Assembly (NCBI GenBank): GCA_944376695.1
Contig: CALWDM010000019.1
Coordinates: 1 to 42,145 of the forward strand
Source of the DNA: an uncultured Mediterraneibacter sp.
GTDB lineage: Bacteria > Bacillota > Clostridia > Lachnospirales > Lachnospiraceae
Direction: 5' to 3'
DNA length: 42,145 nucleotides
The notes under the pieces are model-generated. The model was not told where the DNA came from. It saw nothing but the letters and a program-made list of their open reading frames with translations, and searched no databases. Positions 35,613 to 42,145 of this stretch are shown in pieces; the first letter of the stretch is position 1; each line of letters starts with the position of its first letter. The translations under genes and the position numbers were made by a program.

Positions 35613-36449
35613 ATGGATAAATTAAAGCTGATGAAGATTACCAATGAGGTCCGTAAGGATATTGTGACTGCGGTTCACAGTGCGAAGGCCGGACATCCGG
35701 GCGGTTCACTGTCAGCGGCGGAGCTCCTGACTTTCCTGTATTTTGAGGAGATGAATATTGATCCGAAGGATCCGGGAAAGGCTGACAGGGACAGATTTGT
35801 GCTGTCCAAGGGACATATAGCACCGGCTCTTTACTCTGTTCTTGCAGAGAGGGGATATTTCCCGAAGAAGGAGCTTTTGACACTCCGTCATACAGGCTCG
35901 CGTCTTCAGGGACACCCGGATATGAAGCAGGTTCCGGGGGTGGATATGTCTTCAGGATCACTTGGCCAGGGCATCTCCGCAGCTGTGGGTATGGCGATCG
36001 CAGCAAAGCTTTCCGGAGCGTCTTACCGAGTCTATACGATGGTGGGAGACGGGGAGATCCAGGAGGGACAGGTCTGGGAGGCTTCCATGCTTGCCGCGCA
36101 CCGCAGACTGGACAACCTGGTCGTGATCGTGGACAACAATAATCTTCAGATCGACGGTGAGGTGGATAAAGTAAATTCACCGTATCCCATTGATAAAAAA
36201 TTCGAGGCATTTAATTTCCATGTGATCAATATTGACGGCAATGATTTTGATCAGATCGAGCCGGCGCTTAAAGAGGCAAGGGCTGTAAAAGGGCAGCCGA
36301 CGGCGATCATTGCGAAGACTCTGAAAGGAAAAGGGGTTTCCTTCATGGAAAACGCGGCGGAATGGCACGGAAAGGCTCCGAATGACGAAGAGTATAAGAT
36401 CGCAATGGCAGATCTGGAAAAGGCAGGTGAAGCGTTATGTCAGATGTAA
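35613..36449 (+). CDS. tktN: Transketolase, N-terminal subunit
   Basis: Thiamine-diphosphate-binding half of a two-gene transketolase. 278 residues. Seen: AGHPGGSLSAAELLTFLYF, SKGHIAPALYSVLAERGY and the ThDP motif GDGEIQEGQVWEA...NNNLQIDG. AAGGAGATACT precedes the ATG at 35613; an upstream in-frame ATG has no ribosome binding site. Its 3' end overlaps the C-terminal-subunit gene by 13 bp, which suits equal production. Confidence 0.95.
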   Translation: MDKLKLMKITNEVRKDIVTAVHSAKAGHPGGSLSAAELLTFLYFEEMNIDPKDPGKADRDRFVLSKGHIAPALYSVLAERGYFPKKELLTLRHTGSRLQGHPDMKQVPGVDMSSGSLGQGISAAVGMAIAAKLSGASYRVYTMVGDGEIQEGQVWEASMLAAHRRLDNLVVIVDNNNLQIDGEVDKVNSPYPIDKKFEAFNFHVINIDGNDFDQIEPALKEARAVKGQPTAIIAKTLKGKGVSFMENAAEWHGKAPNDEEYKIAMADLEKAGEALCQM

Positions 36450-37384
36450 AGAAAATCGCAACAAGAGACAGTTATGGTGATGAGCTGATCGCGCTCGGGA
36501 AAGAGCACGAGGATATCGTAGTGCTGGACGCGGATCTTGCGGAAGCGACCAGATCCGGAAAGTTTGCCGGAGTGTTCCCGGAACGTTTCATCGACTGCGG
36601 GATCGCGGAGGCGAACATGATGGGAGTCGCGGCAGGGCTTGCGGCAGCGGGAAAGGTTCCCTTTGCAAGTTCATTCGCAATGTTCGCGGCAGGCAGGGCT
36701 TACGAGCAGGTAAGGAATTCCATCGGTTATCCCCATCTGAATGTAAAGATCGGCGCTTCCCATGCCGGGATTTCGGTAGGCGAGGACGGAGCAACCCACC
36801 AGTGCAATGAAGATATTGCTCTGATGCGCTCCATACCGGGCATGACAGTAATCAATCCTTCTGATTATATAGAAGGAAGGGCAGCAGTAAGGGCTGCTTA
36901 TGAGTATAACGGCCCGGTCTACTTAAGATTCGGCAGACTGGCAGTGCCAGTGATCAATGACAGACCCGATTATAAATTCGAGATGGGTAAAGGCGTTGTA
37001 TTAAGAGAGGGAAAAGACGTGGCAATTATCGCTACAGGCCTCCCTGTAAACAACTGCCTGGAGGCAGCTGAGATGCTTGCCGCGGACGGAATCGACGCAA
37101 AGGTCGTCAACATCCATACGATCAAACCGCTGGATGAAGAGCTTGTGGCAGCAGCGGCAAAAGAGACAGGAAAAGTCGTTACAGTTGAGGAACATTCCGT
37201 GATCGGCGGGCTCGGAAGCGCGGTATGCGATACACTGTGTGAGAAAGCACCGACCAGAGTGCTGAAGATCGGGATCAACGACGTGTTTGGCGAATCAGGG
37301 CCGGCGCTGGAACTGATCGAAAAATATGGATTGGATGCAAAGAGCATATACGAAAAGGTAAAAAAATTTGTGAACGGGGTCTGA
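36437..37384 (+). CDS. tktC: Transketolase, C-terminal subunit
   Basis: Pyrimidine-binding and C-terminal half of transketolase. 315 residues. Seen: VLDADLAEATRSGKF, FIDCGIAEANMMGVAAGLA with the catalytic glutamate, and GASHAGISVGEDGATHQ. It pairs with the preceding gene to exchange two-carbon units among sugar phosphates. The last residues (VNGV and the TGA stop) are encoded by a GGGGTC-GACCCC palindrome, so the REP-like element provides the gene's end. Confidence 0.95.
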   Translation: MSDVKKIATRDSYGDELIALGKEHEDIVVLDADLAEATRSGKFAGVFPERFIDCGIAEANMMGVAAGLAAAGKVPFASSFAMFAAGRAYEQVRNSIGYPHLNVKIGASHAGISVGEDGATHQCNEDIALMRSIPGMTVINPSDYIEGRAAVRAAYEYNGPVYLRFGRLAVPVINDRPDYKFEMGKGVVLREGKDVAIIATGLPVNNCLEAAEMLAADGIDAKVVNIHTIKPLDEELVAAAAKETGKVVTVEEHSVIGGLGSAVCDTLCEKAPTRVLKIGINDVFGESGPALELIEKYGLDAKSIYEKVKKFVNGV

Positions 37385-37398
37385 CCCCGTTCATTTTT
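37372..37398 (+). repeat. REP-like palindrome acting as the tkt terminator
   Basis: GAACGGGGTC (37372-37381) and GACCCCGTTC (37383-37392) form a perfect 10-bp stem around a single T, followed by ATTTTTT. The tktC stop codon lies in the palindrome centre. It should end transcription and also matches the palindromes at 34.0 and 38.35 kb. Confidence 0.85.
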
Positions 37399-37581
37399 TA
37401 AATTGCTAAATTAAAAAGTACAAAGAATAATTCTGGAAATATTGTTGGTTCAATGTTATCTTATAGTTATATCTAATTTATTCTGAAGTTTCATTTAAGT
37501 GTTGAGAGGTCTTAAGAGATCATATCCGATTCGGAACATAATTCAGACGAAAAAATTTAATATCCAGCAGGAGGAATGCGT

Positions 37582-38367
37582 ATGCCGAGAGGTAAAAGAA
37601 AGCAAAGCGGCACAGATGTCTATCATGTCGTATCCAGAGGGAACAATCAGAACCATATACTGCAAAAAAACGATGATAAGAAATATTTTAGATCAATTAT
37701 GCGGAGCAGGGCAGAAAAATATGGGGTTAAGGTGTATGCATATTGTATTATGTCTAATCATGTCCACATCCTGTTCAAATCGGATTTTAAGCTCCTTTCG
37801 CTATTCATGCAGGAAGTTAATTCCGTTTATGCTATTTACCATAATTATAAATACGGCGAGAGCGGCCATGTTTTTCAGGGGCGGTTTTATAGCAGTGTAG
37901 TGGAGACAGAGGGCTATTTGTACAGCTGTATCCGCTATATACATAACAATCCTGTGAAGGCGTTTATGGTTTCATCAATTCTCGATTATCCGTTCAGCAG
38001 TGCGGCGGAGTATTATAAAACGATGATACATAAAAAGAAGACAGAGGGGTACCTTTCAGAAGAGGTGTTTTTTCATATAAAGCAAAGATTCAGAAATTGG
38101 GAAGAGTTTTACGAGTTTCACAATATTTTTGATAATCAGGAATTTATTGATATAAAAGAAGAAAAAGAGGAATATGACTTTCAGCGTGTAAAGAGACAGA
38201 TGCTGATATTTGCGCGTGTGAATAATATAAAAAGCTTTAAAACACTGGATGATGTACCTTATATGAGGCAGAGGGCAGTGGCATTCTGCAAAAGGGAGAC
38301 TGGCATGACGGGAGGAAAAATAGAGAATTTTCTGAAAATATTGGCCACTGGGGTCAGACCCCTCTGA
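37582..38367 (+). CDS. REP-associated tyrosine transposase (RAYT, Transposase_17)
   Basis: Single-strand HUH nuclease related to IS200/IS605 TnpA, domesticated to act on REP palindromes. About 261 residues. Seen: YHVVSRGNNQNHIL, the HUH motif MSNHVHILF near residue 58, and the region with the likely catalytic Tyr, YAIYHNYKYGESGHVFQGRFY, then CIRYIHNNPVKA. The C-terminal about 110 residues may bind DNA. AGGAGG favours the ATG at 37582 over 37576. The last five codons and stop (GVRPL) lie in a REP palindrome. Codon use is more AT-rich than the neighbours, suggesting transfer. Confidence 0.92.
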   Translation: MPRGKRKQSGTDVYHVVSRGNNQNHILQKNDDKKYFRSIMRSRAEKYGVKVYAYCIMSNHVHILFKSDFKLLSLFMQEVNSVYAIYHNYKYGESGHVFQGRFYSSVVETEGYLYSCIRYIHNNPVKAFMVSSILDYPFSSAAEYYKTMIHKKKTEGYLSEEVFFHIKQRFRNWEEFYEFHNIFDNQEFIDIKEEKEEYDFQRVKRQMLIFARVNNIKSFKTLDDVPYMRQRAVAFCKRETGMTGGKIENFLKILATGVRPL

Positions 38368-38386
38368 AAAGGGGTCTGACCCCTTT
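38350..38386 (+). repeat. REP-like double palindrome at the RAYT 3' end
   Basis: GGGGTCAGACCCCT (38350-38363) and AGGGGTCTGACCCC (38370-38383) are exact reverse complements and each is a hairpin on its own; TTTT follows. The RAYT stop codon (38365-38367) lies between the arms. It is nearly the same unit as at 34,008-34,045. Confidence 0.88.
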
Positions 38387-38488
38387 TGTCGAATTCGTCT
38401 GACAATAACTGATAAAATCGTCTTTTTCTGTGTGCTATCCTCATTACGACGCCGGGAAATTATTTTTTTGTCAGGAGGATGAGTATAA

Positions 38489-39691
38489 ATGGCAAGACAG
38501 TTACCTAAAAATGTCAGACAGATAGGGAATGTGAGTGACAGCCCGAAGATTTATGTAGAAGATTATGTGGATACGTTTTTTGCGCAGTTATGCGAGAAGT
38601 GCGAAAAGGCAGGCAAAGGTCCTGTAGGAGCCTTCCTGGTAGGGGATATCCAGCCGGGTACGGATGAGGAATATGTGTACATATACGGAGCGATCCAGAT
38701 GCACGACCTGAAAATGTCAGGGAACGAATATGTGATCGACGACGATACATGGAAACGGGCATACGAAGACTGCAAGCAGTATTTTGAGGAAGGTGAGATG
38801 CTCGGCTGGTTCGTGGCGCATCCCGGGGTACCGCTCATTCCGGAGGCGTCCACGGTGAAACTGCACAAAAAATCATTTCCAAAGAAGAACACTGTATTTA
38901 TTATGAAAGATCCTGTAGAAAAGGATGAAACGTATTATGTTCATAAAATGAATGACCTGATGGAGATCGGCGGGCATTACACGTATTACGAGAAAAATCC
39001 GTGTATGCAGAACTATATGATCTCCTCGCGAAAAAAAAATGGGGCGTACCCCACGGAAACTGTTGAGGACAGAGCTGCACAGGACTTTCGTAATCTGGTT
39101 AGAAAACGGGGGGAGAGCCGGAAGGGAAGAAAAACAGGAAGTTTGATGTATGCTGCCAGCGCCTGCCTGGTGCTTGTGCTGATCATTATGGGAGTGTCCA
39201 TGCTCAACAGTTTTGACCGAATGAAATCCGTACAGAATACACTGGACACGCTGGCCGGGGCATCAGATAAAGTGGAGACTCAGGAGACGAGCGGAACGGT
39301 AACCGCGGTGACAGAAGAACAGACTGGAACGGAACAGTCCGGCGAAGGACAAGCCGGGGATGTTCAGGGGGCGGTTACTGACCGTGATCAGAATGTGGAG
39401 GAGACAGAAGGCGCAAATTCCGGGAAAGAGGAACTGTCAGGCGGAGACAATGCGGAAAACAGCGCAAATGAACCGGCAGGCGACAGCGACCCGGGCGAGA
39501 GCAGTCAGGACCCCGTACCTTCCGGAGAAAATGGAAGCGATGGCGTCTATATCGTGGAAGAAGGCGACACTCTTGCGATCATCAGCCGCAAAATGTATGG
39601 AGATGTGACTCACGTGGACGCCATCTGTAAAATGAACGGCATTACAGATGGGAATTTGATTTATGTTGGACAGAAATTGCTATTGCCGTAA
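38489..39691 (+). CDS. Degenerate MPN/JAMM-like domain - membrane segment - LysM protein
   Basis: 400 residues. The cytoplasmic part (about 20-175) follows the MPN/JAB pattern: VEDYVDTFFAQLCEK, GPVGAFLVGDI, a strand-turn-strand with IYGAIQ, then GWFVAHPG and STVKL, ending FIMKDPVEKDETYYVH. In active JAMM proteases GWxHxHPG and SxxD bind zinc; here the first His is Val109 and the Asp is Lys124, with only His111 kept, so it is probably inactive. One membrane segment (218-237) and a long acidic linker lead to a C-terminal LysM domain (352-400) for peptidoglycan. AGGAGG precedes the ATG. The MPN call is by pattern only. Confidence 0.75.
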   Translation: MARQLPKNVRQIGNVSDSPKIYVEDYVDTFFAQLCEKCEKAGKGPVGAFLVGDIQPGTDEEYVYIYGAIQMHDLKMSGNEYVIDDDTWKRAYEDCKQYFEEGEMLGWFVAHPGVPLIPEASTVKLHKKSFPKKNTVFIMKDPVEKDETYYVHKMNDLMEIGGHYTYYEKNPCMQNYMISSRKKNGAYPTETVEDRAAQDFRNLVRKRGESRKGRKTGSLMYAASACLVLVLIIMGVSMLNSFDRMKSVQNTLDTLAGASDKVETQETSGTVTAVTEEQTGTEQSGEGQAGDVQGAVTDRDQNVEETEGANSGKEELSGGDNAENSANEPAGDSDPGESSQDPVPSGENGSDGVYIVEEGDTLAIISRKMYGDVTHVDAICKMNGITDGNLIYVGQKLLLP

Positions 39692-39741
39692 AACCATGAT
39701 ATACTCAACAGGAAACAAGGATCAGAAATAAGGGGAGATAT

Positions 39742-40938
39742 ATGTCGCAAAAGAAAAAAACACAGTTCAGGCTCTTGACGCCCCCGGAAGACCTGAGCGA
39801 GATAAAGCACAAAGTGCTGAAATTCCGACTTACGAAGATAAGGCGAGCACTTGTATTTCTCGTACTGCTTTTCCTCGCTGTATGCGGGACCTTCCTTCTA
39901 TTGGATAATCAGACATACACCAGAGTACGGACAGCGTCAGCATACCCGGGCGACAGAACGGACTCCAGCGGTTACGCACAGTTTGCGGATGGGATCGTAC
40001 GATATAACAGAGACGGAGTCGCCTTTCTGAACAGGAAGAATGAGGAACAGTGGATACAGTCTGCGCAGATCCAGAATCCGATTATCAGTGTCAGAGAGAA
40101 GGCCTTTGCCATAGCAGACAACGGAGGGAATACAATACTTGTATTTACTGAGCAGGGCCTTAAGGGAGAGATCGAGACGACCCTTCCGATCGAGAAGATT
40201 ACAGTTTCTGATCAGGGAATCGTTACCGCGATCCTGAGAAATGAAAGCTCGCCAGAGATTATGTCCTACGATGCTGTGGGGAATATTCTGGTGGAACAGC
40301 AGGTGATAATGGGAACTACAGGGTACCCGGTGGCAATAGAAATGTCGGATGACGGAAATATACTGGCGGCAGGTTATCTGTACGTGGACAGCGCTGTGCT
40401 CAAATCCAGGGTCATCTTTTATAATTTCGGAGAGACCGGGCAGGAGAAGCAGGACAAAATTGTTACATCAGATGATTATAACAATACAGTAATGACGGAA
40501 CTCTTTTTTATGGGAGATGACCGTTTAGTCGCAGTGGGGGATGACCGATTTGCCATATACAGGGGAAAGGATGAGCCGGAGAAAGAAAAGGAGATCGAGC
40601 TGGATCAGGAGATCCAGAGTGTATTCCACTCTGATCGCTATATTGGATTTATCCTTCTGAATGAGGAAAAGTCGGGATATGAGCTGCGACTGTATAACAG
40701 ACTGGGAGAACAGGTCATCCGCAGGGATATTTCCGGAACATACAATCATGTAAAGATCGCCGGGGATGAAGTTATTATGTATGACGGCAGCCGGTGCTGT
40801 ATCATAACAGCAGCCGGAATTAAGAAATTTGAAGGGAATATCAATGCAGACGCGCTTGAAATATTCAAAGCGCCGGGGCTAAACAGATACTATGTGATGA
40901 GCGTCGATGAACTGCGGGTAATTTATCTGACGAAATAG
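39742..40938 (+). CDS. DUF5711-type membrane-anchored beta-propeller-like protein
   Basis: 398 residues of unknown function. A basic cytoplasmic start (about 1-33) precedes one membrane anchor (RALVFLVLLFLAVCGTFLLL, about 35-54). The extracytoplasmic rest is a run of short beta repeats (e.g. FADGIVRYNRDGVAFLNRK, AIADNGGNTILVF, MSDDGNILAAGYLY) as in WD40/PQQ-like propellers. I associate it with DUF5711. GGGGAG precedes the ATG, 50 bp after the LysM gene and 8 bp before cvpA, so the three likely form an envelope operon. Confidence 0.78.
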   Translation: MSQKKKTQFRLLTPPEDLSEIKHKVLKFRLTKIRRALVFLVLLFLAVCGTFLLLDNQTYTRVRTASAYPGDRTDSSGYAQFADGIVRYNRDGVAFLNRKNEEQWIQSAQIQNPIISVREKAFAIADNGGNTILVFTEQGLKGEIETTLPIEKITVSDQGIVTAILRNESSPEIMSYDAVGNILVEQQVIMGTTGYPVAIEMSDDGNILAAGYLYVDSAVLKSRVIFYNFGETGQEKQDKIVTSDDYNNTVMTELFFMGDDRLVAVGDDRFAIYRGKDEPEKEKEIELDQEIQSVFHSDRYIGFILLNEEKSGYELRLYNRLGEQVIRRDISGTYNHVKIAGDEVIMYDGSRCCIITAAGIKKFEGNINADALEIFKAPGLNRYYVMSVDELRVIYLTK

Positions 40939-40946
40939 GAGAGATT

Positions 40947-41765
40947 ATGGATAACTGGCTTTTGATCATTGTTGCAACGATATTTATAGTATGTATAGCA
41001 GTGGGCTATATCAGAGGGTTTCTGAAACTGGGAATTTCCCTTCTCTCCACGGTACTGACGCTTGTGATTGTCCTGCTGCTCTCTCCATATGTGGCAGATG
41101 CGCTGGCTGAATTTACACCGGTGGATGATTTTATTGAGAAGAAAATTGTGGAGGCGTTTATACCGGAGCTCTCGGCAGAGCAGCTTGCACAGCTTGACTT
41201 GAGCGGCACCCCACTGGAAGATATGACTCCGGAACAGCTGGCTGATCCCGGTAATCTGAACTGGGAGATGCTGGGAATTACATATGAGGATGTGCTGAAT
41301 ATTATCGGGGAGATTCCAAAAGACACTCAGATCCAGGAAATTGAGAATGCGTCAATACCGCAGTTTTTAAAAGAACAGCTTATGGAGAATAATAACAGTG
41401 CGATCTATCATGAGCTTGGGGCAGAAAGTTTTCCACAGTATGTGGCGGCTTATATATCAAGGCTGGTGCTTCAACTGGCAGCATTTCTGGTGACCTTCCT
41501 TCTGGCGCTCATTATTGTCAAGGCGCTTATGTTTGCGGTAAATATTATCGGAGAGCTGCCTGTGCTCGGACTCGTCAACCATATAGCAGGCGGCGTGCTT
41601 GGGCTGGCGCTTGCCGTGGTGATCGTGTGGATAGGTTTTTTGGTCATGACACTTGCATATTCAACAGATATGGGAGCGGCATGTTTTGAGATGATGGAGA
41701 AGAGCGCAGTTCTCAGGTTCTTGTATAAAACGAATCCTCTAATGCTCAGGCTGCTTGGATTTTAG
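40947..41765 (+). CDS. CvpA-family membrane protein
   Basis: 272 residues. Hydrophobic segments near 4-21, 28-48, 180-205 and 212-238 match the CvpA fold: LLIIVATIFIVCIAVGYIRGF with the typical GYxRGF motif at the start, and VNHIAGGVLGLALAVVIVW later. About 110 hydrophilic residues between the second and third segments are longer than in E. coli CvpA. Family members affect colicin V production and envelope stress tolerance; the precise role here is unknown. GGAGAG precedes the ATG. It is the last gene of the three-gene group. Confidence 0.85.
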   Translation: MDNWLLIIVATIFIVCIAVGYIRGFLKLGISLLSTVLTLVIVLLLSPYVADALAEFTPVDDFIEKKIVEAFIPELSAEQLAQLDLSGTPLEDMTPEQLADPGNLNWEMLGITYEDVLNIIGEIPKDTQIQEIENASIPQFLKEQLMENNNSAIYHELGAESFPQYVAAYISRLVLQLAAFLVTFLLALIIVKALMFAVNIIGELPVLGLVNHIAGGVLGLALAVVIVWIGFLVMTLAYSTDMGAACFEMMEKSAVLRFLYKTNPLMLRLLGF

Positions 41766-41826
41766 CGGGCAGCCCGTGCAGTACAATCAGAGAGGATTGG
41801 TTTTTATGATTTTTTTGAAAATCCCG

Positions 41827-41855
41827 TTGACATTAGAAAATGTGTTTAGTATAAT
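41827..41855 (+). promoter_or_regulatory. Consensus promoter of tRNA-Ser
   Basis: Perfect TTGACA (41827-41832) and perfect TATAAT (41850-41855) with a 17-bp spacer, 71 bp before the mature tRNA. Confidence 0.88.
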
Positions 41856-41925
41856 AATCTTCGCACTGTTAGTGCAGAACAGAATAGAATGCCGCAGTTA
41901 AGAGCTGTGGTCTTGTTCAGAATCA

Positions 41926-42013
41926 GGAGAAATACTCAAGAGGCTGAAGAGGCGCCCCTGCTAAGGGTGTAGGTCGGGAAACCGGCGCGAGGGTTCAAAT
42001 CCCTCTTTCTCCG
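41926..42013 (+). tRNA. tRNA-Ser (anticodon GCU)
   Basis: An 88-nt cloverleaf with the long variable arm expected of tRNA-Ser. Acceptor GGAGAAA pairs with TTTCTCC (42006-42012), G is the discriminator, the anticodon loop CTGCTAA gives GCU for AGC/AGU codons, and the T arm is GAGGG-TTCAAAT-CCCTC. The 3' CCA is not encoded, so it must be added. Confidence 0.96.
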
Positions 42014-42027
42014 TTTGATATTATCCC

Positions 42028-42058
42028 AAAAACTACTGGAGATTTCCGGTAGTTTTTG
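42028..42058 (+). terminator. Terminator of tRNA-Ser
   Basis: AAAAACTACTGG (42028-42039) pairs with CCGGTAGTTTTT (42046-42057) through one G-U pair; the right arm supplies the T-run. The remaining bases to the window end show no gene. Confidence 0.8.
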
Positions 42059-42145
42059 TATCTAAAAGGTTAAATTGTGGATAATATCATGTAAAAACCA
42101 CCAGATATAGTGCCAAAAAGAAAACTTGTAAAAGTTGTAAAAAGG

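Overview
This window is the replication-origin region of a Clostridia (Bacillota) chromosome, most likely a gut Lachnospiraceae. The evidence is the gene order jag-yidC-yidD-rnpA-rpmH / oriC / dnaA-dnaN-rlbA-recF-gyrB-gyrA, a BofA homologue (a sporulation trait), strong AGGAGG ribosome binding sites, and families typical of Lachnospiraceae (DUF5702, DUF5711, DUF6147, DUF6382). The names rest on reading translations and motifs by eye; no database was searched.

Layout. (1) 1-3,300, minus strand: the rpmH-rnpA-yidD-yidC-jag operon, running leftward from a good promoter. (2) 3,167-5,337: oriC, with DnaA boxes on both sides of dnaA. (3) 5,338-12,545, plus strand: dnaN, S4-domain gene, recF, gyrB, gyrA. 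A 229-bp palindrome-rich element lies between gyrB and gyrA. (4) 12,896-13,105: bofA. (5) 13,142-21,909: a compact monoderm Tad/Flp-type pilus or secretion locus (TadZ-like, TadA/CpaF ATPase, TadB, TadC, Flp-like prepilin, DUF5702 protein, two TadE-like pseudopilins, TadV prepilin peptidase, DUF6382 protein). (6) 21,952-28,000: rhomboid protease, soluble histidine kinase, HIT hydrolase, ECF sigma factor, a head-on murG, an anti-sigma-like membrane protein, a secreted DUF6147 protein, a TSCPD protein and a membrane protein of unknown function. (7) 29,225-37,384: central metabolism and DNA processing (pgi, an atypical 6-phosphofructokinase, dnaX, ybaB/ebfC, recR, transaldolase, two-gene transketolase). 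(8) 37,372-38,390: a REP-associated tyrosine transposase (RAYT) flanked by GGGGTC-GACCCC palindromes, with a third palindrome in the ybaB-recR gap. (9) 38,489-41,765: an apparent envelope operon of a degenerate MPN/JAMM-TM-LysM protein, a DUF5711 beta-propeller-like protein and CvpA. (10) 41,926-42,013: tRNA-Ser(GCU) with a consensus promoter and a terminator.

The observations most worth following up are: a perfect 27-bp inverted repeat bracketing the start codons of a TadE-like pilus gene (a possible invertible switch or translational stem); a 29-bp perfect inverted repeat with a 90-bp spacer after the DUF6147 gene; the RAYT/REP system, whose palindromes supply the stop codons of two genes; the inactive-looking MPN domain joined through a membrane segment to LysM; the multi-hairpin gyrB-gyrA spacer; and a glycine at the quinolone-determining position of GyrA equivalent to E. 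coli Asp87.
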